Shown in pieces: positions 45,700-57,072 of a stretch of 64,000 nucleotides of DNA (positions within the stretch are counted from its first letter, which is position 1; each line of letters starts with the position of its first letter). Location of the stretch: positions 3,782,001-3,846,000 of the forward strand of contig NC_087074.1 of assembly GCF_026151205.1 (NCBI RefSeq). Direction: 5' to 3'. Position numbers and translations under genes: made by a program. The notes beneath the pieces are model-generated. The model made no database searches and had not been told where the DNA came from. It saw only the letters and a list, made by a program, of their open reading frames with translations. This DNA is from Bolinopsis microptera (Eukaryota; Ctenophora; Tentaculata; Lobata; Bolinopsidae).

Positions 45700-48600
45700 T
45701 ATCACAAACACGTCGTGACCCCCATTGTCGTTACATGTACATAATAGTAAATAAGTATGAAAAATTCCATTCTCAGTAATGAGGTGCTCCCTGACAAATA
45801 CAAAGTATTTAGGCTTGACCGATCCTTAAGATCGCATCCAGTGGATGCATCCCAGCCCAAGAAATTCAGAAAAAACGGTGGTGGTGTTCTGATTGCCCAT
45901 AGAACAGACATTGATATCTCGAGTCTAAAGTTCTCTAAAGTTAGTGTTCAAGCTGAATTATTATCCATCATAATTAAGACTCAGTGTGGAAGAAACTTTT
46001 GTATATCAACATTTTATAGAGTAGGAACGCTTGGCTTAGATAATTTTGAATCTTTCAAGAAACATTTTGTTACTTTAGCATCTGCCAGAAAATTGCAAAG
46101 GCACATTCTGGTAGGTGACTTTAATTTGGCTTCGATTTCCTGGCCAGATGGTCAGTCATCTTGCCAGCTACATTCTAGTTTTGTAAATTTTCTCACTGAT
46201 GACCTTGGACATACACAACTTATTAGCTCCCCTACTCACAAGTCAGGCAACACCTTAGATCTTGTGTTCACTAACATTCAAAACCTTATTAAGAATGTTA
46301 AAGTTTTAGATCAAAACGAAATGTGTATGTCCGACCACTTTTGTATCACATTTGACATTGATATTAAGACCAAGTATATTAAGCAGCCTAAAAGAAAGAT
46401 ATTTAATTATAGTAAAGGTAATTTTAGGGGCCTGAATTCTGAGTTATTTAGCATCGATTGGGATAGTATATTTGAGTGTAATGATCCTTATCTTGCCTGG
46501 AGTCGATTCAGAGGAGTTCTCGGTGCAGCCTGTGACCGATGGATCCCTAAAAAGACCATTAAGTCTCAGTTCCAGCCCCCATGGTATGACTCCGAATGTG
46601 ATCGTCTCCTACGAAATAAGGAGAAATGGAGAATAAGGCATAAGGGGAGCAACTCTGAGTCTCATAAACAAAAGTTTCGTGCATTTCGCACAAAATTTAA
46701 AAATTTGATGGACGAAAGAATGAGACTCAGTGTTGAGGATGACTCCGATGATGCTCTTATCTCCAAGAAATTCTGGACCTACGTTAAATCTAAATCAAAG
46801 TCAACCAGGATCCCTGAAACTGTCAAATATCATAATCGCTTTCGAAACAATCCATCTGATCAAGCTGCCCTTTTTAACGAATATTTTTATGAGCAGTTTT
46901 CTCAAGAGAGCGATTATGGCATTGACATAGATTTTCGTGATGATTGTTTTTCAAGTCTTGTGTTTAGTAGAGAAGATGTTCTGTTGATTCTTAAAAAGTT
47001 AAATCCTAACAAGGCCCCTGGCCCTGATGGGATTCATGGGAGGGTCCTCAAAAACTGTGCCCAAAGCCTTGCATACCCACTTAGTGTTTTATTTAACCTG
47101 TCTTTCTCGAGCGGATGCATACCCCCTGATTGGAAGCTGGCACTTGTAGTACCAGTGCACAAAAAGGGCGATAAGTCTTCAGTTGAGAACTACAGGCCTA
47201 TCTCGTTAACATCTCTTGTAATGAAAGTCTTTGAAAGGTGCATAAAGACTGCATTATACGCTGCATGTTCTGATCTGTTGGATGACCGACAACACGGTTT
47301 TGTTAATGAACGTTCATGCACAACCCAAATGATACCTTTCACGGACAATCTTGCACTTGCATTGAATAACAGGTCCAGGACTGATATAATATATTTTGAT
47401 TTTGCGAAAGCTTTTGATAGCGTTTCGCATGACCTCATTTTAAGTAAATTAAAGAATATTTTTAATGTCGATGGACTAATGCTTAAATTTATTAAGTCCT
47501 ATCTTGAGGGGCGACAACAACAAGTAGTGATAGGAGGCCAAACGTCTTCTTCTCTACCAGTTCGGTCTGGTGTCCCTCAAGGTTCTATACTTGGCCCTTT
47601 ATTGTTTGTAATATTTATAAATGACATGTTCTCCTGTGTCTCTGAAGGCACCAATATCGCCCTTTATGCAGATGACACTAAAATTTGGAGGGAGATCCTT
47701 GGTTACCCTGACCATCACATAATCCAAAATGACATCAACAGATTATATGATTGGTCAGTGAGAAATCGAATGAAGTTCCACCCACAAAAGTGCAAAGCCC
47801 TCTCTGTGTCCCTGCAAAGAAACGTGCTGGATAACTTGCCATTCAATACCTTCTTTTATAAACTTTCTGGAAGTGATATTGACTTTGTGCCCTCTCAGTC
47901 AGATTTAGGAGTCGCAATAAACTCCAGGTTTAATTGGGGTGCACAATGTAAAGCGCTTGTTTCCAAAGCTACCTCTAGACTTGGACTACTTAAGAGAACA
48001 TGTCATTTCACTACTGATAAAAGGCAGAAAAGATCGTTCTATTTAGCGTTAATTAGGTCTATATTTGAACATTGTTCTGTCATATGGTCCCCTCAATCTG
48101 CAACTCATCTTCAACAGTTTGTTGCTATCCAAAAGAGGGCTATTAAATGGATCAATGGTGAACCTTACTCCAGTTATAATGACGATAAACTTGCTACAGA
48201 GCAAAAGAAACTAAATATTCTCCCTGTTAAACAGAAGTTTATTTATAACGATCTCATGACCTTCTATAAAATAGTGAATAGCATAATTCCAGTTTCGCTC
48301 CCTACATATATAGTCCTATGCCGTCCAGAGGGCACCCGATACACTAGGCACAATGCTCAAATAATTGATATGTCGGATACTTCAACTTACATGAGTACCA
48401 CTGTGCCCTGCTCGGATGCCTTCCGAAATAGCTTTTTTCATAGATCTATGCTGAAATGGAATAGTCTACCAGTATGTATACGGCAGTCAGAGCGGATTTC
48501 TACTTTTAAGGCCAAACTGATCAAGTACCTCTGGGCTGCCGATACAGTCTGGCCAGATTAGCTCATCAGTCTTATGAGTCTCAGAAATTTGTTTTTGTTG

Positions 48601-48985
48601 GTTACAATTCTGTCCGTCCAATTTCCTATCTGCTTGTCCTTTTCTTTTTCTTTATCAGTTGTGACGGAATTGTAATGAACAAAATCCTTATAATTATTTA
48701 TGATATGTTTGATTTCTTGTTAATGTTTGTCATTCAAATTTGGTAGACGGCCCCAACGTTAATGTGGCTCTTGCTATGTGTTGGTTCAGCCGAATTAATT
48801 ATTATATAATCAAGTTTATTTTTCTCGTTAGTTGTCATCCGGCCAAACATTAAGCAACTTATATTGCAGCACCATTTACCATTTAGTATATCAAAATATG
48901 TCATTGTAATTTTGCATGGCTGAAATGTAACGCTTGATTTATATATATAATGATTAATTAAATTTTCAAATAAAAAAAAAAAAAA
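45700..48985 (+). mobile_element. Recent 5'-truncated LINE insertion with poly(A) end
   Basis: ORF2, a 3'UTR of about 410 bases and AAATAAA running into about 14 A (48972-48985). The 5' boundary is near 45696, where homology to the dispersed block ends. No target duplication was found by eye. Confidence 0.75.
45757..48561 (+). CDS. LINE ORF2: AP endonuclease plus reverse transcriptase
   Basis: 934-residue open frame of a Jockey/CR1-type non-LTR retrotransposon; it nicks target DNA and copies the element RNA at the nick. Endonuclease (about 1-215): GDFN at residues 120-123 and SDHF at 192-195. The N-terminal end of this domain, with the first catalytic Asn/Glu, is missing, so the copy is 5'-truncated by some tens of residues. 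Reverse transcriptase (about 405-700): KAPGPDG, PVHKKGDKSSVENYRPISL, D548 in the FDFAKAFDS motif, SGVPQGSILGPLLF, and YADD at 637-640. A Cys-poor C-terminal region follows (LIRSIFEHCSVIW, KWNSLP). One open frame over 2.8 kb suggests recent insertion. Confidence 0.95.
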   Translation: MKNSILSNEVLPDKYKVFRLDRSLRSHPVDASQPKKFRKNGGGVLIAHRTDIDISSLKFSKVSVQAELLSIIIKTQCGRNFCISTFYRVGTLGLDNFESFKKHFVTLASARKLQRHILVGDFNLASISWPDGQSSCQLHSSFVNFLTDDLGHTQLISSPTHKSGNTLDLVFTNIQNLIKNVKVLDQNEMCMSDHFCITFDIDIKTKYIKQPKRKIFNYSKGNFRGLNSELFSIDWDSIFECNDPYLAWSRFRGVLGAACDRWIPKKTIKSQFQPPWYDSECDRLLRNKEKWRIRHKGSNSESHKQKFRAFRTKFKNLMDERMRLSVEDDSDDALISKKFWTYVKSKSKSTRIPETVKYHNRFRNNPSDQAALFNEYFYEQFSQESDYGIDIDFRDDCFSSLVFSREDVLLILKKLNPNKAPGPDGIHGRVLKNCAQSLAYPLSVLFNLSFSSGCIPPDWKLALVVPVHKKGDKSSVENYRPISLTSLVMKVFERCIKTALYAACSDLLDDRQHGFVNERSCTTQMIPFTDNLALALNNRSRTDIIYFDFAKAFDSVSHDLILSKLKNIFNVDGLMLKFIKSYLEGRQQQVVIGGQTSSSLPVRSGVPQGSILGPLLFVIFINDMFSCVSEGTNIALYADDTKIWREILGYPDHHIIQNDINRLYDWSVRNRMKFHPQKCKALSVSLQRNVLDNLPFNTFFYKLSGSDIDFVPSQSDLGVAINSRFNWGAQCKALVSKATSRLGLLKRTCHFTTDKRQKRSFYLALIRSIFEHCSVIWSPQSATHLQQFVAIQKRAIKWINGEPYSSYNDDKLATEQKKLNILPVKQKFIYNDLMTFYKIVNSIIPVSLPTYIVLCRPEGTRYTRHNAQIIDMSDTSTYMSTTVPCSDAFRNSFFHRSMLKWNSLPVCIRQSERISTFKAKLIKYLWAADTVWPD

Positions 48986-49019
48986 TAGTGGCGAAAGCCA
49001 CGAAACAACTACAGCCGCG

Positions 49020-49116
49020 CACACGTACACGCGACTTACGTACCTGGGGACCTCAGCTAGGCTATCATGTTCATAATAGAGATTAGGCGGAGTGACAGGC
49101 TGAGCGCGGCCCAGTA
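49020..49116 (-). repeat. Dispersed ~90-bp module, copy 3 (inverted)
   Basis: Complement of GGGCCGCGCTCAGCCTGTCA, then CTCTATTATGAACATGATAG and GGTCCCCAGGTACGTAAG. Intact across the point where copy 2 is split. Confidence 0.75.
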
Positions 49117-49175
49117 AATAATATGAAAATCATTTTTGGCGGGTTATGAAGAAATAACTATTTTTATTAGACGCG

Positions 49176-49445
49176 CGCCGTGACAGGCCACAGGAGGGGA
49201 TAAGTGCAAAGAAACTGCTGCTAACTGCTGCTCACTGCTACTAACTGCTGCTCACTGCTGCTCACTGCTGCTCACTGCTGCTCACTTGCACTGCTACTAA
49301 CTGCAAGACAGCAGCAGTGAGCAGCAGTTAGTAGCAGCATGATCAGCAGCAGTGATGAGTGAGCAGCAGTGAGCAGCAGTGCAAGTAGCAGTGAGCAGCA
49401 GTTAGCAGCAGTTTTTTGCACTTAGCCCCGCCTGTGAGGCGTGCT
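49176..49445. mobile_element. CTG/CAG-rich hairpin element
   Basis: The left arm (ACAGGAGGGGATAAGTGCAA, then CTGCTGCTAACTG/CACTGCTGCT repeats) pairs with the right arm (GCAGCAG repeats, then TTGCACTTAGCCCCGCCTGT), centre near 49312. A miniature fold-back made mostly of CTG-type triplets. A related half lies at 50094-50200 (GTTAGCAGCA repeats ending TTTCTTTGGACTTTAGTCTC). Confidence 0.75.
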
Positions 49446-49761
49446 TGTATGTCGTAAAACGGTATTTGCAATTTGAACTGTTCATGTTAATGCTTTAAGA
49501 TTCGAATTAGTTTTGATTTTGAAGGTAACCGTGAAGATAAAGATAATATAAAGATTAATATTTAGATTTGTTTATGTAAATTTTGATATTGATTGACGAT
49601 GTCAACCCATCGAGATCGTTGCTCTGTTTCGCAAAGTAAGGATCGACGATGCAAAGCAAGAATGATAGTTCGCGCGGCGCGTCGAAGCGGCGAAGTCTTC
49701 CAAATTTTGATATTTTACTGTAATATTTTATGTTGTACATAATTTTACGGACGAAATTATC

Positions 49762-49999
49762 CCAGGGGGGACTCCCAACCCACCGCTTCGGTGGGTAGTT
49801 GACGCACCTTTCACAAGCAAGAGCTCCTTTGGTCTACTTGTTGTGAGGTGTCTCAGCTACATGGGTTGGGGGTTGCTCTAACCAGAGCCCTCTCGCTCGC
49901 AGTAGCGCGCGACCGCCGAAGGCTTGTGAAACAAGCGCGTCACGCAGTACGTGTATACACATGGCTATGTGAAGGTTGGGGTCCCCCCTTTTTTTTTAA
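49762..49999 (+). repeat. SINE-like dispersed repeat, copy 1
   Basis: Shares AACCCACCGCTT, GGTCTACTT, GAGGTGTCTCAGC and a final GGGGTCC..CCC plus T-run with 56420-56575, in the same order and orientation. The T-run end could be a pol III stop. I cannot show convincing A and B boxes, so tRNA origin is only a suggestion. Confidence 0.5.
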
Positions 50000-50093
50000 A
50001 TATAAAGATTTGAAATACAAATTTGTGCACATTGACTTTAAATACTGACCATTCAAATCGAAATCAGCATTTACAAATGTACACAGAACGTTA

Positions 50094-50200
50094 GCAGCAG
50101 TTAGCAGCAGTTAGCAGCAGTTAGCAGCAGTTAGCAGCAGTTAGCAGCAGTCAGTAGCAGTCAGTAGCAGTTTCTTTGGACTTTAGTCTCCCTGTAATCT
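50094..50200. repeat. GTTAGCAGCA tandem repeat, half of a hairpin element
   Basis: About nine CAG-type 9-mers, ending in sequence like the right TIR complement of 49176-49445. The other arm is missing. Confidence 0.7.
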
Positions 50201-50249
50201 GCTTTAGTTCCTCGGGCACGATTATGTGTTTAGTAAAATTTTCGAAGTT

Positions 50250-50396
50250 GATGTTATATTTATTGATATATTTGATATTATATTCTGAATTGATTAATAT
50301 GTATATGGTTATTAGACATTGTTTACTAACTCATTCATATTCCTTTTATAGCCTTTCTATGGATTAAAACGAGTTGTTATTCTCTCCTACATTACC
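50250..50396 (+). repeat. Probable 5' LTR (partial)
   Basis: CTGAATTGATTAATAT, TTATTAGACATTGTTTACTA, ACTCATTCATATTCCTTTT and GAGTTGTTA.. recur in order at 55675-55797, with the decayed pol in between. Confidence 0.6.
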
Positions 50397-51502
50397 ACAA
50401 TGCGACGAGGACTTATAAAGACTTACAACTTCGAATGCAGACTCTCAAACGGTTCGTGATTCAGATACCATTTAATGGAGCAGGATATGACAATGCCAAC
50501 ATTCTCGAACCCAGACCACCAATCTGAGCAGAACAACTGCTACAGAGGCCATGAGAAAGAAGGTGGTGATACATCCATGAATTCGATAGATACGGAAATG
50601 TTCACGAGATTAAGATACTTTTAGCCCAAAAGAACTCATGGAGAAAGCCTAAAATCCAACGAGGATGTTCTCAACGCTACACATGCACCGAAACCTACGA
50701 TACTTTCTGAGCGCATATGTTTTAGCAGGTAATCTTGAAAGCAAAGAAGTGGAGAGGACACAACAGTTTTGTCACTAAACTGAGAGAGCAGCAATCCAAG
50801 TGTATTTTGAGCAGGGCCCAACTGAATGAGAGAATAAGGATCAGTTTGTGTGCGGTATCTCAAGCGTGGAAGCACGTGAAGCACTGCAAAGTGAGAAAAT
50901 AGACGAACCAACATTAAGTAAAACAAAATTTTAGTAAAACAAATTTTAAATTTTGTATTTTATTAATAACAATCAACATATCATATCATATAAATAACGC
51001 CGCGTGTTGGTTGACTGCTCAGTATGGTGAATAATTAAGCTTGACAAGGTTCCCTGCGCATTTACAGAACATTATGCGGCGATCACATGATCACGAGACC
51101 TTGGAGCGCCAAATTTTAATTAAACTTCTAAATCGTACATCACTACGAGTTACTTCGGCTTTTGAATTATAGGATGCGATTGGCAGGTATTTCAGTCATT
51201 CATACTTAATCGGTTAAAGCTGTATATTTTAGATCTCACTAGTTTGAACTATGAAAGCAGAACTAAATAATGGACAATATACCGACGACAATACCAAGGA
51301 ACCCGAGTGCCGCATGACTTTTCGGTCCGTTTTACCGAAGGTTATCAAGGCTTATAAGAACGACTTACGAGAAACAGTTGCAGTAGAGATCAAGAAGAGA
51401 GGCTCAAACCTTAGGAATCGAACGTTAATTCAGAGCATCAACGCTGTGCGCTACAGCAGTCGAACAATAATTCACAAGTAAGGACATTAACTGCGAAGAA
51501 AT

Positions 51503-51703
51503 GTGGAAGAGAGGACACAGAGTGATACGTGTAGAGTTCGGTGTTATAACTGTAACAAGTTTGGACACATGAAACCGAATTGCCCCGAGCCACGCAGATT
51601 CAATAAACCACGTCCCAAGCGGTCCTACAACAACAACAATGGTCACTACAGTCCGAAACACTACCAGTTCAAGAGGACATTAAATTCTGTATATTGGAGA
51701 TAA
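51503..51703 (+). pseudogene. gag zinc-knuckle fragment
   Basis: 67-codon frame with one CX2CX4HX4C knuckle in a basic, Asn-rich context, as in retroelement nucleocapsid. The preceding gag is in other frames. Confidence 0.75.
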
Positions 51704-54319
51704 GGATGGTGAGTTGTACAGCATGAAACATGATCAATTTGATATATAAACATTAATTTATAAAACTGGATTTTGACGCTAGTTTTGCTGATGTAAATGC
51801 CCCTTTCTAAATTCTCTGCTGATGTAACAAGATGTCTGGAAACCGTAATTAATATGAGTAATAATAAAATTGTAATGGAAAATAGACTGGTGCGAGCGGG
51901 TCAGTGTGTAGTATAGTTGCATTAGGAGCAAGCCGGATAGATTTACTGTGCGAACGTGTGGCCTAGATTAAATGTTGCTAAACGACAGAAGATAGATGGT
52001 TTAGGCAAGCATCTGGGAATGTAATCTAAGGGTGTTTAATAATCAGATTTAGAGTATAACATTGTAGATAGTGAATTTCCATCGTTTAGACGATCATGGA
52101 TAAGCGAATTCTTTGGAAATGACTGGATGGACAGGCCTTTTGTCCGGGTTAAACTGTAAACCAGTCGACTGTTAACTTCATTTCAGGATCTAGATAGTAG
52201 TTGTGAGAATTAGTGAAACTCAATGACTCGGGCGGGATATGCTCTGAATCTTTGAAGAACTGTGAAAAGTCCACTTAGAATACGGATTGGGACTTCTTAA
52301 GGGAGTCAAGATCCTATTACAGTTACGGGTGATGTACACCCATATCTGAAACCGACCCGCAGAGTTCCATCGCTGTTAATGACAACGGAAATAAATACAA
52401 GCGTTGACAGATCAGAGTGTTTGGTTGATGGAAATGACAGCCCCTGGGGAACCCCTGTGGTACAAGTTTCCTAAAGGAGACTCAGTTTAGAGAGGTGGGA
52501 TTAAACCCGAACCTAAAACAGCCAGATTTTAAACAGAATACCGCTTCCACATCGAAGAATGTTGCTCAAAAGTTTCTGGGACAAAAGTTTTTCCGAAAAT
52601 TATATCCCGGCAAGCTTTTAATAACTTAATGATTGCTAGGAGGACATAAGTTTTAACCCAAGTACCACTCACCTGGGACTAAAGCATGACCAGGATTCCT
52701 TACGATTGAACAACAGTGACCTCGTCCAGAAGCAAGATCATATACTTGTGGATATCCAGGTTTTCTGTAGTCCGACGATATACTATGACAGGAACAATGA
52801 TGACATCATTTTAGTTAACTTGAACAGTGTGTTTAGACGAATCGAGCTGCCACGGATTGAAAATCAGACCTGAGAAGACCCAAGCTAATGGTAGAGGAGG
52901 AATTTACGAACTCAAATTACCAAAGACGGAATGTCGCCATAGAAGCAAGGGAAGATTCATCAACACCCCGAAACCCAGCGATGTGAAAGAGCTTACTTTC
53001 TTTCCTAGAGCAGTTTCAATTATAGACGTTACTTTCCAGATTTAGCAACAATCTCAGCTCCGTTGATAGACCTACAAACCGCAGCAGTGAAGTGACGTGG
53101 AGATGGACGATGAAGAACAGTCTGCGTTGGTAAGTTAAAAGATTTATTTACATCGGATCATATAACTAGCATGCTACAACCCCATTGCCACCCACGTGCA
53201 CACCACCCCAACATCGGGGGCAACACCATCATCCAACTTCCACTTTAAATGGTAGTAGCCCCCAAGATAATTAAAAAAAAGAGATAATATTGAATACTTA
53301 ATAACCACACCCCTATTCTTAACGAAGAAAAAAAAAAAAACAAAAAATGGACATACACATACTATCAACTATCAATAAATTTTGCATAAATAATATATAA
53401 AGTTGTAATTGTTGGGATTTAAAAAAAAATTATAAGTCGCGGTTGTAGATACTAACACAGCTGCCTTTTAAGGAAAACGGATCGAGTAAATTGGGTTTGG
53501 GACAGTTTATTTCTCATGTAATGGCCAAATGGCTCCAAAAGCCAATTGAGTTTTGCTTCCCGAAAATATCAAAGAGTGAGTGAATACTCACAATGGATAA
53601 AGCTTAGCAATCGTATGGGCAGTTAGCGCTTCATTACTATTTTGTTATGGGCCGTGAATTTGAGTTAGTTACGACCATCTGCCTATAACACACATATTCA
53701 ACTCAAAATAAGGATATCAGAGATGAGTTCGAATAGATTAATCGTTATGCCTGAAATTAATGAAATTTACAATTATACGATACGGTATAGGAACACCAAA
53801 CTTCACGCTAATTGTGATATGTTATCTCGATTGCCCCGATCAGTTATTCGAGAAAAAGTCAGACGAGGAAGCCAAGGTATTTGCGATGATATGACGATTC
53901 GTTCATAGACGCACCTAATCGCTCGAGAGACCAAAAAAGATCCGATACTGAATAAGGTTCTCATGGGGTTCTAGATGTGGCCTACTATTAAACCCGAGAA
54001 TATGAACCCTAATTTCCCTTTATGGAAAGAAAAGAATATATTTTTTTTTTTTTTTTTATTTTGACACTTGAAGTAATTGTTTAACCTGGGTAACAGGGTT
54101 ATTATTCCGCTTTCATTCAGACTGCGGTACGTAAAGCTGAACATTCTATTTCGAGCCACATAGGCGGGCCAGGAATGAAGAATGTTGCTAGAAGCCTTTG
54201 TGTTCTGGCCTGGAATTGATCGGGATAATCGATCAAGTGGCCGAAAACCTGTGAAGCTTGCAACAAGTTTGAAGAAGTCTACCAAAGACTAAAGACACCG
54301 TGATTCGACCTACCCAACC

Positions 54320-54984
54320 TTGCAGAGGATCCATGTGGATTTTGCTCAATTTCAGGACAATCTTGTTGTTGTTGTTGACAGTTTTACCAAGTGCCCGAAA
54401 TCATCAAAAGGACCAACCAAATCAGCAGACACAATTCGTGTTTTGAGAGACATTTTCAGTTCGATTTGGTTCTACTCTTTCACTTTGGTAGTGACAACGG
54501 ACCACAGTATACAGTTTATGATTCAAACTTTGCGCTCAAAGTAACGGGATTAAACACATTTCTCACCAACATACACCCAAAATCACATGTTGTGTTTGAA
54601 CGATTAGTTGGTACCATGGGAAAAGTTCAATAGAAAAAGACATACGAGACCTGCAAAGACCTGGATTTTGAATACAACGCCAAGTTTCTTATCAATTATA
54701 GAAACACTCCTAATACTGTTACCGGATAGCACCAGCCGTGCGGTTATTCAACCAACACTACAGGTAGATTAACACCCACTGAACCGACTGACAGACAGAT
54801 TATGGAGGGTCTTCACACAGAACGCGAGAAAAGATCCTGGAAGGGAAGTCATCAGAGAAGAAAGTTTCGAAGAACTAGCCATATGGTTTCAATCAACGAC
54901 AAACAAAGTGTGTACCCCGCAACAATCTCTAAAGAATACCCGAATGCTCCATTGTATGATATATCGTACAAAAATCGGTCGTGA
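54320..54984 (+). pseudogene. Integrase remnant
   Basis: The first frame gives HVDF..LVVVVDSFTKCP; after a shift the DNGPQYT-like motif (DNGPQYTVYDSNF) appears near 54499, then a C-terminal segment. Catalytic spacing is recognisable, but the frame is broken at least twice. Confidence 0.7.
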
Positions 54985-55674
54985 AAAAAACACTCGATCA
55001 ATAAAGAAGAAATTGTTCCAGAATCACCTGGAAAAACAGCCTATAATGAACAAGAGAAAGATTCTTAGGGACAGAAATCGGATGTTGGAGAAAGAAAAAG
55101 AAACACGACAATTACATGCTAAGAAAAGGACTGGGAACCCCACAGAACTTCCCATGAATCCCCAACAGAACTGACAAAGGACAAACCTTTTTCACCAGAG
55201 AACATCGAGATCACTACTAATCCTGATAGCGTTTTCCAACCCGGGAATGTTCCGTTTGAGGCGATCGGAGAGAGTGAGGAACAGAGAGAGTACTTTTAAG
55301 AAATCTTAAATATTTTTGTAATTCACCCACAGTTTTTATACTCAGTTTTTATTCTTACAGTTAAATTCACAGTTAACAGTTAAATTTACATGTAGTTCAA
55401 ATTTAATGTTATAAGAATTTTATCACATGTTTTAATCGTTTTTTATGACAGTATAAATTCAAATTGAGAAAGAGTTAGTATGATCTATTTGTGAAGCGAT
55501 TTTCCTGCAGTAAAACTATTTGCAGTCTTTAACTGTGAACTCTGCCGCTTTAAAAAGGTCTACATCTTGTGCGCCAAGTATGGAAAGTAATTTTGCCAGC
55601 ACAGCAAGTATTTTTGCGCGCGCGTCAGGGAACGCGCAGCTCATGTTTCAGAAGGAATGTGGTTAGATTTATTG

Positions 55675-55797
55675 AATATTTGATATTTATGCTGAATTGA
55701 TTAATATTATATGTTTATTAGACATTGTTTACTAACTCATTCATATTCCTTTTTATACCTTTCTATGGAAAACGAGTTGTTACTTCTCCTCTACATA
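55675..55797 (+). repeat. Probable 3' LTR (partial)
   Basis: Direct repeat of 50250-50396 with about 85 percent identity by eye, ending CTACATAACA (CTACATTACCA in the left copy). Confidence 0.6.
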
Positions 55798-56073
55798 ACA
55801 GAGTTGGCAAGTTCGGTGTTGTGATTGTTCAAATATTTTTGACGGAGAGTAATATTCCTGATACTGCCATCCTAGTCCTTTGTGCAATAGCCGAGCGCAG
55901 TGTGAGCACACAGGACATGCACTGGTGTTTGATTTGTAAATAGTATGAAGGTGTTTGCTTAGACCACAGTGTCCCGTGATAAGGTGTACTGCAGTTCTGT
56001 ACTTTTGTTTTTTGTTATTGAATCTAGTGGTAAGGATTTGGATGATGGTGGCATGCTTGGTGCCCAGTGCCAT
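55798..56073 (-). pseudogene. LINE C-terminal (RNase H-side) fragment
   Basis: Minus-strand frame with LITGHCGLSKHLHTI then SACPVC, the motif found at the end of RNase H-bearing non-LTR elements (LLTGHxxLNxHL..CxxC). The frame is lost just after the first Cys pair. A different LINE family from 45757-48561. Confidence 0.6.
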
Positions 56074-56419
56074 TTTGGTGTATCTGGGACCATTTGTTAA
56101 CCAAAGATTTTGAACAGGTTAAATCCAGAAATCAATATCATTCTGTGCAGAAACCAGAATGGATCCAAACCAGGCAGGTCAACAGCCCAGCAGATATAGG
56201 TACTTAGGGGTCTCATAGAAGGTGTAAAGAGTCCCTAACTTCCAGCTGTTCTGACATTTATAGGCTTTAAGAAGGCTTTGAAGGGAATTAAATCAGAATT
56301 AAATTAATCACAGGAAGATCAATGGCCCAGCATCTTGAACTGAAAGACGTTTCCTTCAACCTCACCCCTCAGAAGATTAGCTTTGAGGTCCCCTAGCTTT
56401 GAGCTCGAACAAATGATAC

Positions 56420-56575
56420 CAAGGGGGACCCTTAACCCACCGCTTGGCTAGTTGGGAAAAAAAAAAAATGCAGACTAAAACTTAGTCTACTTCTGTTGAG
56501 GTGTCTCAGCGGCTAGGTGGCCTTTAGTGGTTAAGCATCCACCTTCTGCGCTGTAGGGGTCCTCCCTTCTTTTTT
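56420..56575 (+). repeat. SINE-like dispersed repeat, copy 2
   Basis: Partner of 49762-49999: AAGGGGGACCC, AACCCACCGCTT, GTCTACTT, GAGGTGTCTCAGC, GGGGTCCTCCC then T-rich. Contains TTTAGTGGTTAAGC, weakly like a tRNA A box. Confidence 0.5.
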
Positions 56576-56579
56576 CTTT

Positions 56580-56697
56580 CTTTAAAAAGGCTTTTGACAC
56601 GGCACACCGTGGGAAATTGTTCAAGATACTAGCAGCTTACGGCATCCCCATCAAGATCGTAGAGCTCCTACAGCTCATGTATGAGAAAAATACATGA
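56580..56697 (+). pseudogene. Reverse-transcriptase fragment
   Basis: FKKAFDTAHRGKLFKILAAY then GIPIKIVELLQLMYE, the motif A region of a non-LTR reverse transcriptase; ends in a stop at 56695. Isolated remnant. Confidence 0.7.
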
Positions 56698-56751
56698 TTT
56701 ATTTTGGATACTAGCAGCTGGTGTGCTACATGCTGATATCTTACATCTTAC

Positions 56752-57072
56752 CAGTGGCGTAACGTTATTTTGTGCCGCCCCCCGCTGATTGAAAGGGCGA
56801 CAAAATTTTTCCAACCGCTAAAAAATTTTCCGCCCCCCTAAAATTTTTGTGTCCCTTAAAAAATAAAAAATAAGGTCAGTACTTTTTTTGTCACCCCCCT
56901 ACACTTTTTGCCGCCCCCTGAAGCAAAATGTACCCCAAATATTTTGTTCGCGCGACCAACGCTAAATTCGTCAGGGCAGTACACCCAATAAGGCGCGTTT
57001 TCTTGAAATCAACCTACAATCCAGGAAAATGCCGCCCCCCATAAGGTCCCATCCCCCCCCCGGTCGCCACTG
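56752..57072. mobile_element. 321-bp hAT-type MITE
   Basis: TIR CAGTGGCG at both ends; exact 8-bp duplication CATCTTAC at 56744-56751 and 57073-57080. Internal G/C runs (CCGCCCCCC) but no ORF. Ends and duplication length are diagnostic of hAT. Confidence 0.9.

Larger units (their letters stand above)
50250..55800 (+). mobile_element. Decayed Ty3/gypsy-like LTR retrotransposon
   Basis: Order from left: LTR-like repeat, gag remains, CCHC zinc knuckle (CYNCNKFGHMKPNC, 51542-51583), reverse-transcriptase end (GLKIRPEKTQ, then NTPKPSDVKELT, 52850-53010), RNase H (GLGQFISHVMAKW near 53490; YRNTKLHANCDMLSRLP near 53780-53830), integrase core (RIHVDFAQFQDNLVVVVDSFTKCP near 54325) and the second LTR. 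This gag-RT-RNaseH-IN order is that of Ty3/gypsy. Many frameshifts and stops; no long ORF survives. About 53170-53450 looks like a later insertion with an A-run. A T-run at 54040-54056 may mark another. Confidence 0.8.

Noticed and set aside
45757-48561. Host gene with endonuclease and polymerase domains
   Set aside because: Domain order, 5' truncation and A-tail identify it as a LINE.
41493-49116. One giant TIR element bounded by the inverted ~90-bp modules
   Set aside because: Internal repeat blocks are in non-symmetric order, no target duplication matches at the two edges, and a third module copy exists elsewhere.
56490-56575. tRNA gene
   Set aside because: TTTAGTGGTTAAGC is A-box-like, but no cloverleaf or clear B box could be formed; kept only as a SINE-like repeat.
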